Positions 53,301-61,175 of a stretch of DNA of 64,000 nt are shown in pieces. Origin of the DNA: Bradyrhizobium sp. LTSP885. Its GTDB lineage: Bacteria > Pseudomonadota > Alphaproteobacteria > Rhizobiales > Xanthobacteraceae. The position numbers and the translations under genes are program-made. The stretch lies in the NCBI RefSeq assembly GCF_000938305.1, contig NZ_JYMT01000010.1, positions 187,119-251,118 of the forward strand, read 5' to 3'. The notes below the pieces were generated by a model. It was given only the letters and a program-made list of their open reading frames with translations. It searched no databases and was not told where the DNA came from. The stretch's first letter is position 1, and each line of letters begins with the position of its first letter.

Positions 53301-54776
53301 CGTCCAGTTGGAGGCGGTATTGGTCACCGAGAAGGAATAGCCACCCTGGATCGTCGCCAGCGCCTTGCCGTAGTGCGAGATGATGTAGTTCATCGTCGAC
53401 GCTGAGGCGACCGGCAGGATGTGGGTATCCGTGAGCGTGATGGACTTCAGTGTGCTTGAGTCGTTGAGATCCGAAAGCTGCGCCACGATCCCCGCGGCGG
53501 TGCCGCTGACCTCGGTCGGGCTCGGCGTCGTCACCGGGGTGGTGTCAGGTGCATCGATCTCGATGATGATGGGATGGTCGCTGACCGGAATGGTGATGGT
53601 GCTGACGTCGGTATAGGTCGCGATGGCCGTGGTTCCGGTCAGCGTGTCGTAGACCTTGACCGAGTGGTGCACGCTGCCGAGGTTGACCGTGACGGTCTGC
53701 GTCGGGTTCGAGATCTCGGTATCGGTCGAGCCGTTCCAGAGTTGTGGCTCAGCCCATACCACCAGATCGTAGGTGCCGTTGCTCTTGCCGAGCACCATGC
53801 TCTCGCCGGTGGCCGGCATGTTGCTCAGCGAATAGTTCAGCGCAGCAGTCGGCTGATGGCCGCCGGTGCCGTCGTCGGCGAGGATCGTCGTCAAATTGTG
53901 GATGGCGGTCGCCGCCAGCTTCGGGGTCCCGTCGGAATTGAACAGGCCGAACTTGTCTTCTGGATTGGTGTCGCTCGTGCTCGAGTTCTGGTCGAGCAAC
54001 TCGTAGAGATATGTCGAGGACACGCCGGCCTTGTAGGCATCGACCAGGGTGTTGAGGATGGATTTCGCCTGCACGGTCTGATCGACGCCGAGATACTGCG
54101 TGTTGGCCTGGGTGGTGTAGCCGGTCTCGGTAATCACCACGGGCTTGTCGGGCGCAGCCGACTCCACCGCGCTTAGCGTTGCCGCAATTGAGCTTTCCGG
54201 ATTGCTGCCGGTGCTGACATAGGCATGGGCGTTGGTGTAGTCGGTCGAACCAGACATGTCGCCAAGCTGGCTGTACCCCGCCGGATCGTTGTATGCGAGC
54301 GAGAGGTTGTAGACGGCGACGCCGGACAAGGAGCCGTCAGCCTTCACGGCCTGATAAAGCGCGTTCTGGAACTCGGCGGCCGCGGTGAGGCTCGAACTGC
54401 CGTTGTAGGAGAACGGCTGGTGATTGGCTTCGTTGAGCCCTTCGATGGCGGTGATGCTGCCCGGATGGCTCGCGACGAACTTGTCCAGCGATACCAGGTA
54501 ATTCTGCAGTCCGGTGCTGCCCGAGGAGGGCAGCGCGGACGACACGATGAAGTCGAACTTGTAGCCGGCGGCCGCCAGGCCGTCGACGACGGGTTGTGCC
54601 GCCGGACTCGTCGCCATCGCGTCACGCAGGTGCGTGACGCCGAGATACTCCAGATCGTCGGTCATCAGCGCGAGGTCGTTGTAACCGCCCCACCCGAAGC
54701 CTGCATGAGTGTTGACGCCGATGGAGTTGATGAAGCCGTTTGCGGAGAGAACGGTCTGGTCGGTCGATGTCGACAT
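50361..54776 (-). CDS. Giant RTX-type secreted GH-A glycosidase with 166-residue tandem super-repeats
   Basis: A 1471-residue protein from ATG 54776; an open extension to 55007 is not domain-like. Residues 1-330 form a GH-A-clan glycosidase: EGLNEANH with candidate acid/base Glu116 and VVITETGY with candidate nucleophile Glu217, then EDKFGLFNSDGTPKLAA. A beta-rich linker (about 330-535) follows. Residues about 538-1366 are five tandem units of 166 residues, each with about six DGS/ATG sub-repeats (HADGSLDYTQV, NITGQSYTT, YDATGFLT). The C-terminus has GGNGNDTF and a serralysin-like end, LTSHDFLFV, typical of type I secretion. No N-terminal signal and no ABC exporter nearby. Related to the glycosidase at 58214-59671. 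Confidence 0.9.
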   Translation of the reverse strand: MSTSTDQTVLSANGFINSIGVNTHAGFGWGGYNDLALMTDDLEYLGVTHLRDAMATSPAAQPVVDGLAAAGYKFDFIVSSALPSSGSTGLQNYLVSLDKFVASHPGSITAIEGLNEANHQPFSYNGSSSLTAAAEFQNALYQAVKADGSLSGVAVYNLSLAYNDPAGYSQLGDMSGSTDYTNAHAYVSTGSNPESSIAATLSAVESAAPDKPVVITETGYTTQANTQYLGVDQTVQAKSILNTLVDAYKAGVSSTYLYELLDQNSSTSDTNPEDKFGLFNSDGTPKLAATAIHNLTTILADDGTGGHQPTAALNYSLSNMPATGESMVLGKSNGTYDLVVWAEPQLWNGSTDTEISNPTQTVTVNLGSVHHSVKVYDTLTGTTAIATYTDVSTITIPVSDHPIIIEIDAPDTTPVTTPSPTEVSGTAAGIVAQLSDLNDSSTLKSITLTDTHILPVASASTMNYIISHYGKALATIQGGYSFSVTNTASNWTTTLTYGSTGNLLSTANTGLNSSGQPITTNITYTDGSKDTIGYSAGVKTTFIHVAADGTRTTDTYNASGGVTSEVVQTPSGGYSTTLYTNGVKTQAYVKNADGSQDNTTYNITGQSYTTQVQHVDPSGKVTSVTRTHADGSLASTQVYNSDGGSVITTYSATGVKQVETDYHADGSKDVYTSNITAQTYTTEHDIYDATGFLTTIARRHADGSLAFKLVQTESGTKTTDWYDAKGVLTSEVVQMANGYNSTTVYTSGVKTAAYIHNADGSQDNYSYNITGQSYTTLHQHVDASGKVTAVTRTHADGSLDYTQVINPDGSSAVAYYNATGVKMSETDYHAGGSKDVYTYNITGQAYTTEHDIYDATGFLTELVRRHADGSLAFKLVQTTDGTKTTDWYDATGNLTSEVVQMANGYNSTTVYTNGVKTAAYIHNADGSQDNYSYNVTGQSYTTQHQHIDASGKVTAVERTHADGSLDYTQVINPDGSSVVVNYNASGVKTTETDYHADGSRDVFLFNISGQTYTTEEDSYDATGFLTTLVRSHADGSPAFKLAQTIDGTKTTDWYDATGNLTSETLQKANGYSSTTLYSAGLMMSAFITNADQTQDNYSYHITGQTYTTQHQHLDATGKVTEVDREHADGSLDYTQVVNTDGSSVVTNYNATGVKTTETDYHADGSRDVFLTNITGQTYTSEHDSYDTTGFLDSIVRTHADGSLAFQLVQTSDGTKTTDQYSATGTITSEVVQKADGYDSTTTYTSGVKTAAFIHNADGTQDNYSFNITGQSYTTQHQHLNAAGTLTEIDRTHADGTLDYMQVINSDGSKVTDNYDGIGNKTQETDNNADGSKDVFLFNFNGQSGVTQHENYNASNQLQYFDDVNASGVHTVTAVAAGLTLEGGNGNDTFSTAPGTTTVLFDHGHDQVLNFHAGDATNHDTVEISKALVADYSHLQIAQSGTDVMVTISASDSILLKNTTVASLTSHDFLFV
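50680..53165. repeat. 498-bp tandem DNA repeat array inside the RTX glycosidase gene
   Basis: About five head-to-tail copies. The marker GCTGCCGTCGGC occurs at 51171, 51669, 52167 and 52665, spaced by exactly 498 bp (166 codons), so the frame is preserved. The copy nearest the 3' end is the most degenerate. Identity between central copies is high enough to permit recombination and copy-number change. Borders are approximate. Confidence 0.88.
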
Positions 54777-55213
54777 TGCACACTCGAGTTGGAGGGCGAA
54801 CGCAATTGTCCGCTGGCTTAGTGGTGAACCTTCTACGTTGCGTATGAATTTCAGATAAAAATCGAAGCAAGCGAGGCGGGTGTCGAAGTTCCTCCGTGGA
54901 AACTGCTCACCCTTCGTCGTCGCGCGATGACTCGCTTCATGCAGAAGCACGATGGCGCGACGAAGGCGCTTTCGAAAACTTCTTCGGTTTGCCGAAAATC
55001 TGCGCACGTTGCGTGCGAATTGATCCGAGCAACGGCTGCGCTTGCGAGAGTCCTATCGGGATTTCGCGACATGCGGGTGATGCACGCGCAAACATTGTGC
55101 GAATCATTTGCGATTCGGTGTTTGCCGCGAATGCGCTTCCGCAATTCCACGGATAGACGAATTGCCAAGAGTCGGCTGGAGAAATTCTCAGCCGAGATCT
55201 TCGTGTTCAGTAG

Positions 55214-55247
55214 ATCGATTCTTCTCTCCCATCGATTCTTCTCTCTC
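55214..55247. promoter_or_regulatory. 17-bp direct tandem repeat upstream of the RTX gene
   Basis: ATCGATTCTTCTCTCCC (55214-55230) is followed directly by ATCGATTCTTCTCTCTC (55231-55247), 16 of 17 identical, about 440-470 bases before the RTX start. A regulator site or recent slippage product. Confidence 0.35.
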
Positions 55248-55420
55248 GACGACGCCGTCGTTCAAACGGGCGCCATATTTCAATACAAGTCATAGTTGTA
55301 TTGATCGGGCAGCCAGGCAAGAAACGGGTGTGCTGCTGTCGTGCGGCGTTCACAGCGGTGCCGATTTGTCGAACGCTGCCGTGCAATCGTGGCGCACCGC
55401 ATCTGCACGATCGGGGATGA

Positions 55421-55440
55421 CGGTTCCGTCGACGGAACCG
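55421..55440. terminator. Perfect 20-bp palindrome after the third flippase
   Basis: CGGTTCCGTCGACGGAACCG is a perfect palindrome 39 bases beyond the flippase stop on the minus strand. As RNA it forms a 7-bp stem with the loop GTCGAC. Terminator or regulator site; no T run. Confidence 0.4.
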
Positions 55441-55478
55441 CACGGTCGCGTGCGCAAGTCAGAGAGCGTCGACCATCG

Positions 55479-56870
55479 TCAATCGCGTCGGGCCAGCATC
55501 AGGAAATCGCCCCGCCAGGCGACCAGCGCGGTTGCGGTCGCGGCGAGAGCGAGTTTGCCTGCAAGCCAGGCGGGCGGGAGCGAGGGCAGGACGGCGAGTG
55601 AACCGATCAGGATGCCTGCCACGGCCGCCTCGATGGTGAGCCCCCAGCGCAAGATGGCGTGGAACCTGATGGTCGGACCGAGCGCAAGCAGGATCGCGAG
55701 AGCGGTTACGGCCGACGCGCAGGCGACTGTGCCGGTCGGCGAAACGCCCGTGGCGCTTGCAATTGCCGAACCTGTCACAACAATAACAAGTTGTCCCGCG
55801 GCGACGGCAACAAGCCGTGGCGCGAGTTTCTCCAGATGCGGAACCACCGCGAGCGTCGCTTGTAGGTGGGTGTGCAGGAAACAGAACAGGGCGACGATCG
55901 GTGCGGTCGCCAGAAAGCCGTCCAGGCTTGGTTGCGGCAGCAGGATGCGGCCTGCGTCCGGTATGAAGCCGATCAGCCCTCCGAGTAGCACGATGGTCGC
56001 GCAGATCATGAAGTCGAACATCTGCCCGGTCGATCGACGTGCCTTTGCGTCGCTGCCGTGTTCGAAATCCCGAACCACGTCTGGATAGCTGACTGTATGG
56101 ATCGCCGCGTTGAGAACCCAGAATGGGCGTTGCAGCAGATCGAGCGCGATCGAGAAGCCGGCGCCGGCGCCGGTCGCGCCCAGCCGGCTGATCACGATGA
56201 AGCGGAGCATCACCGGCACCGACAGATGAATGACGGAAGCGCCCGCGGCGAGCATGCCGTACCGGCAGAATTCGGCCCAGTGTGCCAGCATGGTCCGAAG
56301 CGACACGGCCTGCAACGGCGCGCGATGAGCGATCACGCCGACGAGCAGGACGGCCGCATGGCCGGCGGCGATTCCCAGCAGCGTGGCCTGTGCCGTCCCC
56401 GCGACGAGCGCGCCGGTGACCGCCCCGGCGAGCAGGGCAGTCGCCCGCACCGCCATGAGGATCGATGCCGTGCCGAGCCGGTCGGAGAGGCGAACGGCCA
56501 GGAAATACAAATCGGTGGCGCCCTGAAGCACCGCAACTCCAAGTCCAACCGCAACAACGCCTGGCGCGAGCGCACTGATCAGAGAAGCGCTGCTTCCGAC
56601 GGCAACGAGCGCGATCGCGCTGAAGAATCCAGCGGCGAACAGCGATGTGCGCAACCGCGCCGCCTCGGCTTCCCCGGCCGCCGCCAGGAAGCGCAGGCCG
56701 GCCAGTTGCAACCATTCGAACATCAGCACGCAGAGCAGCTGGCTTGACGCCAGCGCGAGCGAGAAGTTGGTGTAGTCGGCGGCGGGTAGCAGATGACTGA
56801 TCGCGAAGATCAGGACGATCGCAAGGAGGCTTTGATAGACGTAGCCGGCAATGGCGAAGAGACGGATCAT
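55479..56870 (-). CDS. Polysaccharide flippase-like membrane protein (MOP superfamily, divergent)
   Basis: A 463-residue protein from ATG 56870; the frame runs open to 57053 inside the neighbouring gene and is cut there. About twelve to fourteen hydrophobic helices, starting IRLFAIAGYVYQSLLAIVLIFAISHLLPAADYTNFSLA, split in family terms at LLPAADYTNF, which parallels the LLTPSDFG position of Wzx proteins. It is more Ala-rich and divergent than the other two flippases. Last gene of the GT4-GH-GT4-flippase run (55 bp after the GT4). Call by topology and context. Confidence 0.75.
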   Translation of the reverse strand: MIRLFAIAGYVYQSLLAIVLIFAISHLLPAADYTNFSLALASSQLLCVLMFEWLQLAGLRFLAAAGEAEAARLRTSLFAAGFFSAIALVAVGSSASLISALAPGVVAVGLGVAVLQGATDLYFLAVRLSDRLGTASILMAVRATALLAGAVTGALVAGTAQATLLGIAAGHAAVLLVGVIAHRAPLQAVSLRTMLAHWAEFCRYGMLAAGASVIHLSVPVMLRFIVISRLGATGAGAGFSIALDLLQRPFWVLNAAIHTVSYPDVVRDFEHGSDAKARRSTGQMFDFMICATIVLLGGLIGFIPDAGRILLPQPSLDGFLATAPIVALFCFLHTHLQATLAVVPHLEKLAPRLVAVAAGQLVIVVTGSAIASATGVSPTGTVACASAVTALAILLALGPTIRFHAILRWGLTIEAAVAGILIGSLAVLPSLPPAWLAGKLALAATATALVAWRGDFLMLARRD

Positions 56871-56925
56871 GTCGGCTCTGAAGGTGCTTCGCTGGAGATG
56901 CCGGGCGGCCGGTCGAGATGAGACG

Positions 56926-58149
56926 TCAGCCGGCGCGCAACGACATGACGGGTCTCGCTTCGCGCAACCGCTCGTACAACTTCCTGTAGTCGGCCACGAC
57001 GTCGGCAAACGTCCATTTGTTCTTGGCATTGGCGAGCCGCTCGCTGATCTCAACGATCTTCCGCGGATCCGCTGCGATTGAGCGCATGCTTTCCGCCAGC
57101 GATTCCGGATCGGCGTCGGTCAGCCAGCCCGTGACCCCATGCTCGATCGCTTCCGGCATGCCCCCGAAGCGGGTTCCAAGTAGTGGCCGCCCGGCAGCCT
57201 TGGCATCGGCGACCACGAGGGGCCCCGGATCGTGCCAAATCGACGGCGCAACCACGACATCGACCTCCCGGTAGAAATCGTCGGGAGCGACGAAGCCCAT
57301 GAACTCGACACGCGCATCCGGCGCGAGGGCCTTGAGGCGCTGCTGCTCAGGTTCGCTGACACGGCCTGCGATCAATGTTCGGAAGCGGTCGCGCGGCAGG
57401 AGGGCGAGCGCGCGCATCAGGTTCTCGATGCCCTTCTCTTCGGTGAGACGGCCGATGAATCCGAACGTGACCTCGGTGGTGCAGAGGGGGCGGGGGTAGG
57501 GGGCGCTCGGCGGCGCCGTTGAGGCATTATGGATGACGGTACGTATGGGCGTATCGGCGAACAGCCCGAGATCGGTATGAATGGAAAGGACGCGTTCGCT
57601 GACGCCGACCACAGCGCTGAGCCAGTGCGTGGCGCGCTTGCGGTGGTAGGTCAGGAGCTCGCAGCTCGGGCAGGTATGTTCGCAGACGCGGCCCTTTGTG
57701 AATCGCGAACAGCGCGGACACGTCAGGTAATAGTCGTGGATGGTGTGAATAACGGGAATGCCGTGCTGGGCTGCAACACGCCAGATGCCGGTTGTCAGTC
57801 CGGACAGGTTGTTGGAATGCAGCACGTCAGGCTTGAAGGCGGCGATTCGTTGCGAGATCATCGGCGCGAAGATCTGCCAATCCTCGACACTGTGCCAGAG
57901 GCTGCGCAGGGCGACATTCTTCTGTTCGGTGAACGGCAAATAGACATTCTGCACCGGGGCGGAATAGATGCTGATGCCGTTGCACTGCTCGGGTTCTTGA
58001 TCGGGCCCGGTTGCTGCGCGGATGACTTCGACCTCGTCGCCATGTGCGCTAAGGTCTTCGGCGAACCGGCGGGCGAAGATTTCGGCGCCGCCGACGAGTT
58101 TCGGCGCTTTCGGTGTCGGGTAGAGTGAGGATGTCAAAAGGATTTTCAT
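56926..58149 (-). CDS. Glycosyltransferase family 4 with Cys-rich insert
   Basis: A 407-residue protein from ATG 58149. N-terminal KILLTSSLYPTPKAPKLVGGAE is the acceptor-side loop; DVLHSNNLSGL and HTIHDYYLTCPRC follow. The segment CPRC-x8-C-x3-CPSC (five Cys near residues 145-170) is a metal-site-like insert seen in a GT4 subgroup. The donor domain has TFGFIGRLTEEKGIENLMRAL and VVVAPSIWHDPGPLVVADAKAAG. It lies 64 bp after the glycosidase gene and before the third flippase, in one operon. Confidence 0.88.
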   Translation of the reverse strand: MKILLTSSLYPTPKAPKLVGGAEIFARRFAEDLSAHGDEVEVIRAATGPDQEPEQCNGISIYSAPVQNVYLPFTEQKNVALRSLWHSVEDWQIFAPMISQRIAAFKPDVLHSNNLSGLTTGIWRVAAQHGIPVIHTIHDYYLTCPRCSRFTKGRVCEHTCPSCELLTYHRKRATHWLSAVVGVSERVLSIHTDLGLFADTPIRTVIHNASTAPPSAPYPRPLCTTEVTFGFIGRLTEEKGIENLMRALALLPRDRFRTLIAGRVSEPEQQRLKALAPDARVEFMGFVAPDDFYREVDVVVAPSIWHDPGPLVVADAKAAGRPLLGTRFGGMPEAIEHGVTGWLTDADPESLAESMRSIAADPRKIVEISERLANAKNKWTFADVVADYRKLYERLREARPVMSLRAG

Positions 58150-58213
58150 TGTCAATCTCGCTTGAAAGTGCGGCCTACGCCTGAACCCCAGATACAAACC
58201 CATTCATCGGCAG

Positions 58214-59671
58214 CTACCGGGCCGGCCGTATTTCAAGATCGGGAACGGTACCGCCAACCGCGGTAATCAGAAGAGGTGTGCTCGAAACTGGCATCCATGC
58301 GCCGGAGGCGGGTTGGGCGGACGCGTCGCAGGGCGCCTCAAACGTCGCATGTGGTGCGTCGGCCTTCAGCCGTGCCTCGTAGCGCCGGTTTGGGTCCTCC
58401 GACCAGACGGCGACCTTGTCCCCGGCGGCACTTGAAGCCCGGACGGCAACGACGTCGTCGGACAATTTCCTGGAGTCCGCCCTGGTGCTCGAACGAATGA
58501 AGGCCCACGCGCCGCGAACCGCGCACGCCGCAGGCTTGGGGCTGTTGTCGAAATGGAACAGGCCGAAATTGTCTTCAAGCTCCGACGGATTTTTTCCGCT
58601 GTCCTTCAGTTCGTAGAAGGATATTCCCTTGAGCCAGGACGACGCCGTCGACGCCCACAGGATCAGCTGAGCCATATTGTCGGCTTGTAGCTGTTCGCTG
58701 ACGCCGCACTTGGCGGTTGTTGTGGGCCAGCCGGTCTCGGTGACATAGATCGGAAAATCCGGATTGCCGCTGGCCTGTGTCACGAGGCGGCGAAATGCCT
58801 GCAGTCGATCGATGATCTCGGCCGAGGTTCGTCGGGTCGGTGCCATGCAGAAGTTGTAGAGATGGACTGATATACCGTCGGCGTATTGCAGGATTCCGGT
58901 CTGGAGCATCTGCTGGGTCCACGCCCAACCCGGATCGTCGGCGATTGCACCGATGACGAAAGGCGCGTCCGGCGCGGCACGCTTCACCGCCGGCCGAGTG
59001 GCTTTTGCGAGCGCCAGATAGTTTTCCGCGGAGAAGGCAGGGTCTTTCTTCGCCGCGCCATTCCATTCGTTCCAGAGCTCGAACACCGGCCGCTGCTGCG
59101 CGACCGACTGTGCCGCTGCTGCCGCGTATTCCGCGAACCGTCGTCGCGCCTCGTCGGTCGTCGGTGGCATCGAGTTCGGTACGAGATGATGGCCGAACGC
59201 GAGAATCAGGAATGGGCGAGCGACGCCGGATGTGATCTGGCTTTCCAGCCTGCCGAGCTGCGGGCTGAATCCCATCCGTCGACCTGGCAGTTCGAAATCC
59301 GACCACGGGAAATCGTCGCGGAACGCAGTCAGACCAAGTTGCTTGATCTGGCCGATATTGACTGACGGCACATAACCCCGCGTGCTGACCGGGCCGCCCA
59401 ACCCCTGATGCGTGCCGACCCCCAGGACGAATCGGCCGTCCAGCGGCCGTTGACCATCGGCTTTTGCCGCCTGCGGGGAGATGTTGAGAGCCAGGATAAT
59501 CGCGACAATCCAGGATCCACCCCATTTCCGGGATGACCCAACGATTTCCCCAATCGTATCCATATCGGTCAGCAAGCTTGCACCGTTCTCCCAGCGCTTC
59601 AAAATCCGGTACCGCGTCCCGCGCGACGTGCGTCCCGAAGGTCGCTGCATTGCCTCGTGCGCCGAAGTCAC
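58214..59671 (-). CDS. Exported GH-A-clan glycosidase (PslG/GH39-like)
   Basis: A 485-residue protein if started at GTG 59671, which overlaps the preceding stop (GTGA); ATG 59563 gives a more normal signal peptide (GSWIVAIILALNISPQAAKA). The TIM-barrel catalytic marks are FELWNEWNG with Glu202 as acid/base and YVTETGWPT with Glu312 as nucleophile (numbers from GTG), followed by EDNFGLFHFDNSPKPAA. A small beta domain ends the protein. Glycosidases of this type in EPS loci (for example PslG) act on the polymer in the periplasm. Its core parallels that of the RTX glycosidase. Confidence 0.85.
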   Translation of the reverse strand: MTSAHEAMQRPSGRTSRGTRYRILKRWENGASLLTDMDTIGEIVGSSRKWGGSWIVAIILALNISPQAAKADGQRPLDGRFVLGVGTHQGLGGPVSTRGYVPSVNIGQIKQLGLTAFRDDFPWSDFELPGRRMGFSPQLGRLESQITSGVARPFLILAFGHHLVPNSMPPTTDEARRRFAEYAAAAAQSVAQQRPVFELWNEWNGAAKKDPAFSAENYLALAKATRPAVKRAAPDAPFVIGAIADDPGWAWTQQMLQTGILQYADGISVHLYNFCMAPTRRTSAEIIDRLQAFRRLVTQASGNPDFPIYVTETGWPTTTAKCGVSEQLQADNMAQLILWASTASSWLKGISFYELKDSGKNPSELEDNFGLFHFDNSPKPAACAVRGAWAFIRSSTRADSRKLSDDVVAVRASSAAGDKVAVWSEDPNRRYEARLKADAPHATFEAPCDASAQPASGAWMPVSSTPLLITAVGGTVPDLEIRPAR

Positions 59672-60834
59672 AAGGTGTTGGGTAGATTGGACTGCAATTC
59701 GGCCTGTTCTTTCGAACGAGCCCGATCGCCCTGCAGGACGTCGATGTAAACCTCGTGCAGGTTGCGGTGCGTCTTTTCGACGTCATAGAGCTGCCTGAAT
59801 CGATCGTGGCCGCGCCGACCGAGCACGCCGAGGTCCAGCTCGAGCAATCGTTTGAAGCCTTCGACAAGCTGGGCGGTTGAGACCGGTTCGCAAAGCACGC
59901 CCGTAACGCCGTCCTCTACAATCTCCGGCAGGGCACCGATACGAAACGCGAGGATTGGCTTTTCCGCGCGCATCGCCTCCAGGGCGACGAGGCCAAAGCC
60001 CTCCCATCGCGAGGGAATAACGACGATATCGGCCGCGTCGAGCTGGGCCTCGATCTGTTGCCGATTCAGCCAGCCGAGCAGGGAAACATTGGAAGGGACT
60101 TTTGACCCGTCAAATTTGCCGATCACGGCTGCGCCGACGATACGAACATCCAGCACGTCTTCGAGTGATCGCGCAGCGTCAACCAGCAAATCGTAGCCCT
60201 TTTGTCGGTCCAGTCGACCGATGAACAGCACCTTCGTCTTCGTTGAGGGCCAACTCGCTGCGATCGCCTTCGGCAACGGGCGGTTCCTCGAGATGCCATT
60301 GTGCACAAGGCTTAGGCGATCGGGCGCAATGCCGGCGCGTGTGGCCTCGTTGTGTTCATCGCCGGAGATGCAGATGATTCGATCGGACGTGCGAGCCAGG
60401 AGATTTTCGATGGCCTTCGTAACTTGATGGCTGAGCCTGCTCGTCTCGCGAGAGAATGCCCAACCATGCGGACAGTAAATGACGCGTGGTCTCCGGGACC
60501 TCAAGGCAAGGGCGGGGCGAAGCACGAGACCGGCGAAAGAGGAGTGGAGGTGGACGATGTCGGGTTGCATGACGTCGATCGCCTGCAATGTCGCGCGCAG
60601 CATCTGGAACAGACCCGATACGCTGCGTCCCGAGCGGTCGAACGTGGTGATTTCGGCATCTTCAATGCCGACGAGATCATCCCGATGATCTGAAGGCACC
60701 ACATAGTGAACGTTGCCGGCGCCGAAACTCGCGCGCTGCTGAGGATGGAGCTCGTTCAGATAGCTCGCAATGCCGCCCCGGACCGTCTCAGCGACATGTA
60801 GAATCTTAATCGGTGGTGTTGTGAGACCTGACAC
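59668..60834 (-). CDS. Glycosyltransferase family 4 (GT-B)
   Basis: A 388-residue protein from GTG 60834, with GAAGGA 6 bases upstream. GT4 marks: ILHVAETVRGGIASYLNELHP, PDIVHLHSSFAGLV, KVLFIGRLDRQKGYDLLVDAA, and the donor site VVIPSRWEGFGLVALEAMRAEKP (intact E-x7-E, spanning about residues 285-300). First gene of the GT4-glycosidase-GT4-flippase operon; its stop overlaps the glycosidase start. Donor unknown. Confidence 0.92.
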   Translation of the reverse strand: MSGLTTPPIKILHVAETVRGGIASYLNELHPQQRASFGAGNVHYVVPSDHRDDLVGIEDAEITTFDRSGRSVSGLFQMLRATLQAIDVMQPDIVHLHSSFAGLVLRPALALRSRRPRVIYCPHGWAFSRETSRLSHQVTKAIENLLARTSDRIICISGDEHNEATRAGIAPDRLSLVHNGISRNRPLPKAIAASWPSTKTKVLFIGRLDRQKGYDLLVDAARSLEDVLDVRIVGAAVIGKFDGSKVPSNVSLLGWLNRQQIEAQLDAADIVVIPSRWEGFGLVALEAMRAEKPILAFRIGALPEIVEDGVTGVLCEPVSTAQLVEGFKRLLELDLGVLGRRGHDRFRQLYDVEKTHRNLHEVYIDVLQGDRARSKEQAELQSNLPNTL

Positions 60835-61175
60835 AGTTGATCCTTCGCAAGGCCGAAGTCGACACGATTAAAGTGCATTGCGATGAGAAGCAATATTGTG
60901 GCCGCGATGTGGTGTTCTTGGGCCATCAACGTTTGCCCCACCATTCACGACATGTTCGCGAAGCGATAGCTGATCACACCGACTTTTGAATGCGCGGTCG
61001 CAGTGATGAATTCGTGCGCATGATTTTGTTCGACATCGAGGCAGACTTCCGAATCGAGAATCTGCCGATGCGGTTAGAATTCATCAATTCAATCGAAGAT
61101 AGTTGCGACTGATCAGGGGATTGGCGCCCTGTTGAACCCAGCGTCACATATCTGTTGCGCGCGTAAGCCGCTCGT
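60835..61175. other. Intergenic region upstream of the GT4-glycosidase operon
   Basis: A 341-bp AT-rich gap between two minus-strand glycosyltransferase genes, with no gene. It carries the second copy of the 19-nt shared motif at 61100-61118 and the word TCATCAATTCAATCG next to it. Likely promoter of the operon starting at 60834. Confidence 0.5.
61100..61118. promoter_or_regulatory. Shared 19-nt motif, copy 2
   Basis: AGTTGCGACTGATCAGGGG, 18 of 19 identical to 46254-46272, lies 266 bases upstream of the GT4 start at 60834. Same orientation relative to the downstream operon as copy 1. Confidence 0.42.

Larger units (their letters stand above)
54777..55478. other. Upstream region of the RTX glycosidase gene
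   Basis: About 700 bp with no supportable gene, between the RTX gene start and the end of the third flippase. It is rich in CAATT/GAATT-type words, holds a 17-bp tandem repeat at 55214-55247, a partial copy of the shared motif at 55294-55309, and a 20-bp palindrome at 55421-55440. It probably contains the RTX promoter. Confidence 0.5.

Noticed and set aside
50670..53405. Plus-strand frames of 384 and 502 codons with Val/Gly/Ala-rich repeats across the RTX gene.
   Set aside because: They are the complement of the 498-bp repeat array, so they look repetitive too. No ribosome site, domain or sensible hydrophobic pattern.
50361..54776. RHS-type polymorphic toxin.
   Set aside because: The repeats resemble YD/RHS motifs, but there is no RHS core end motif or variable toxin tip; the C-terminus is RTX-like and the N-terminus is a glycosidase.
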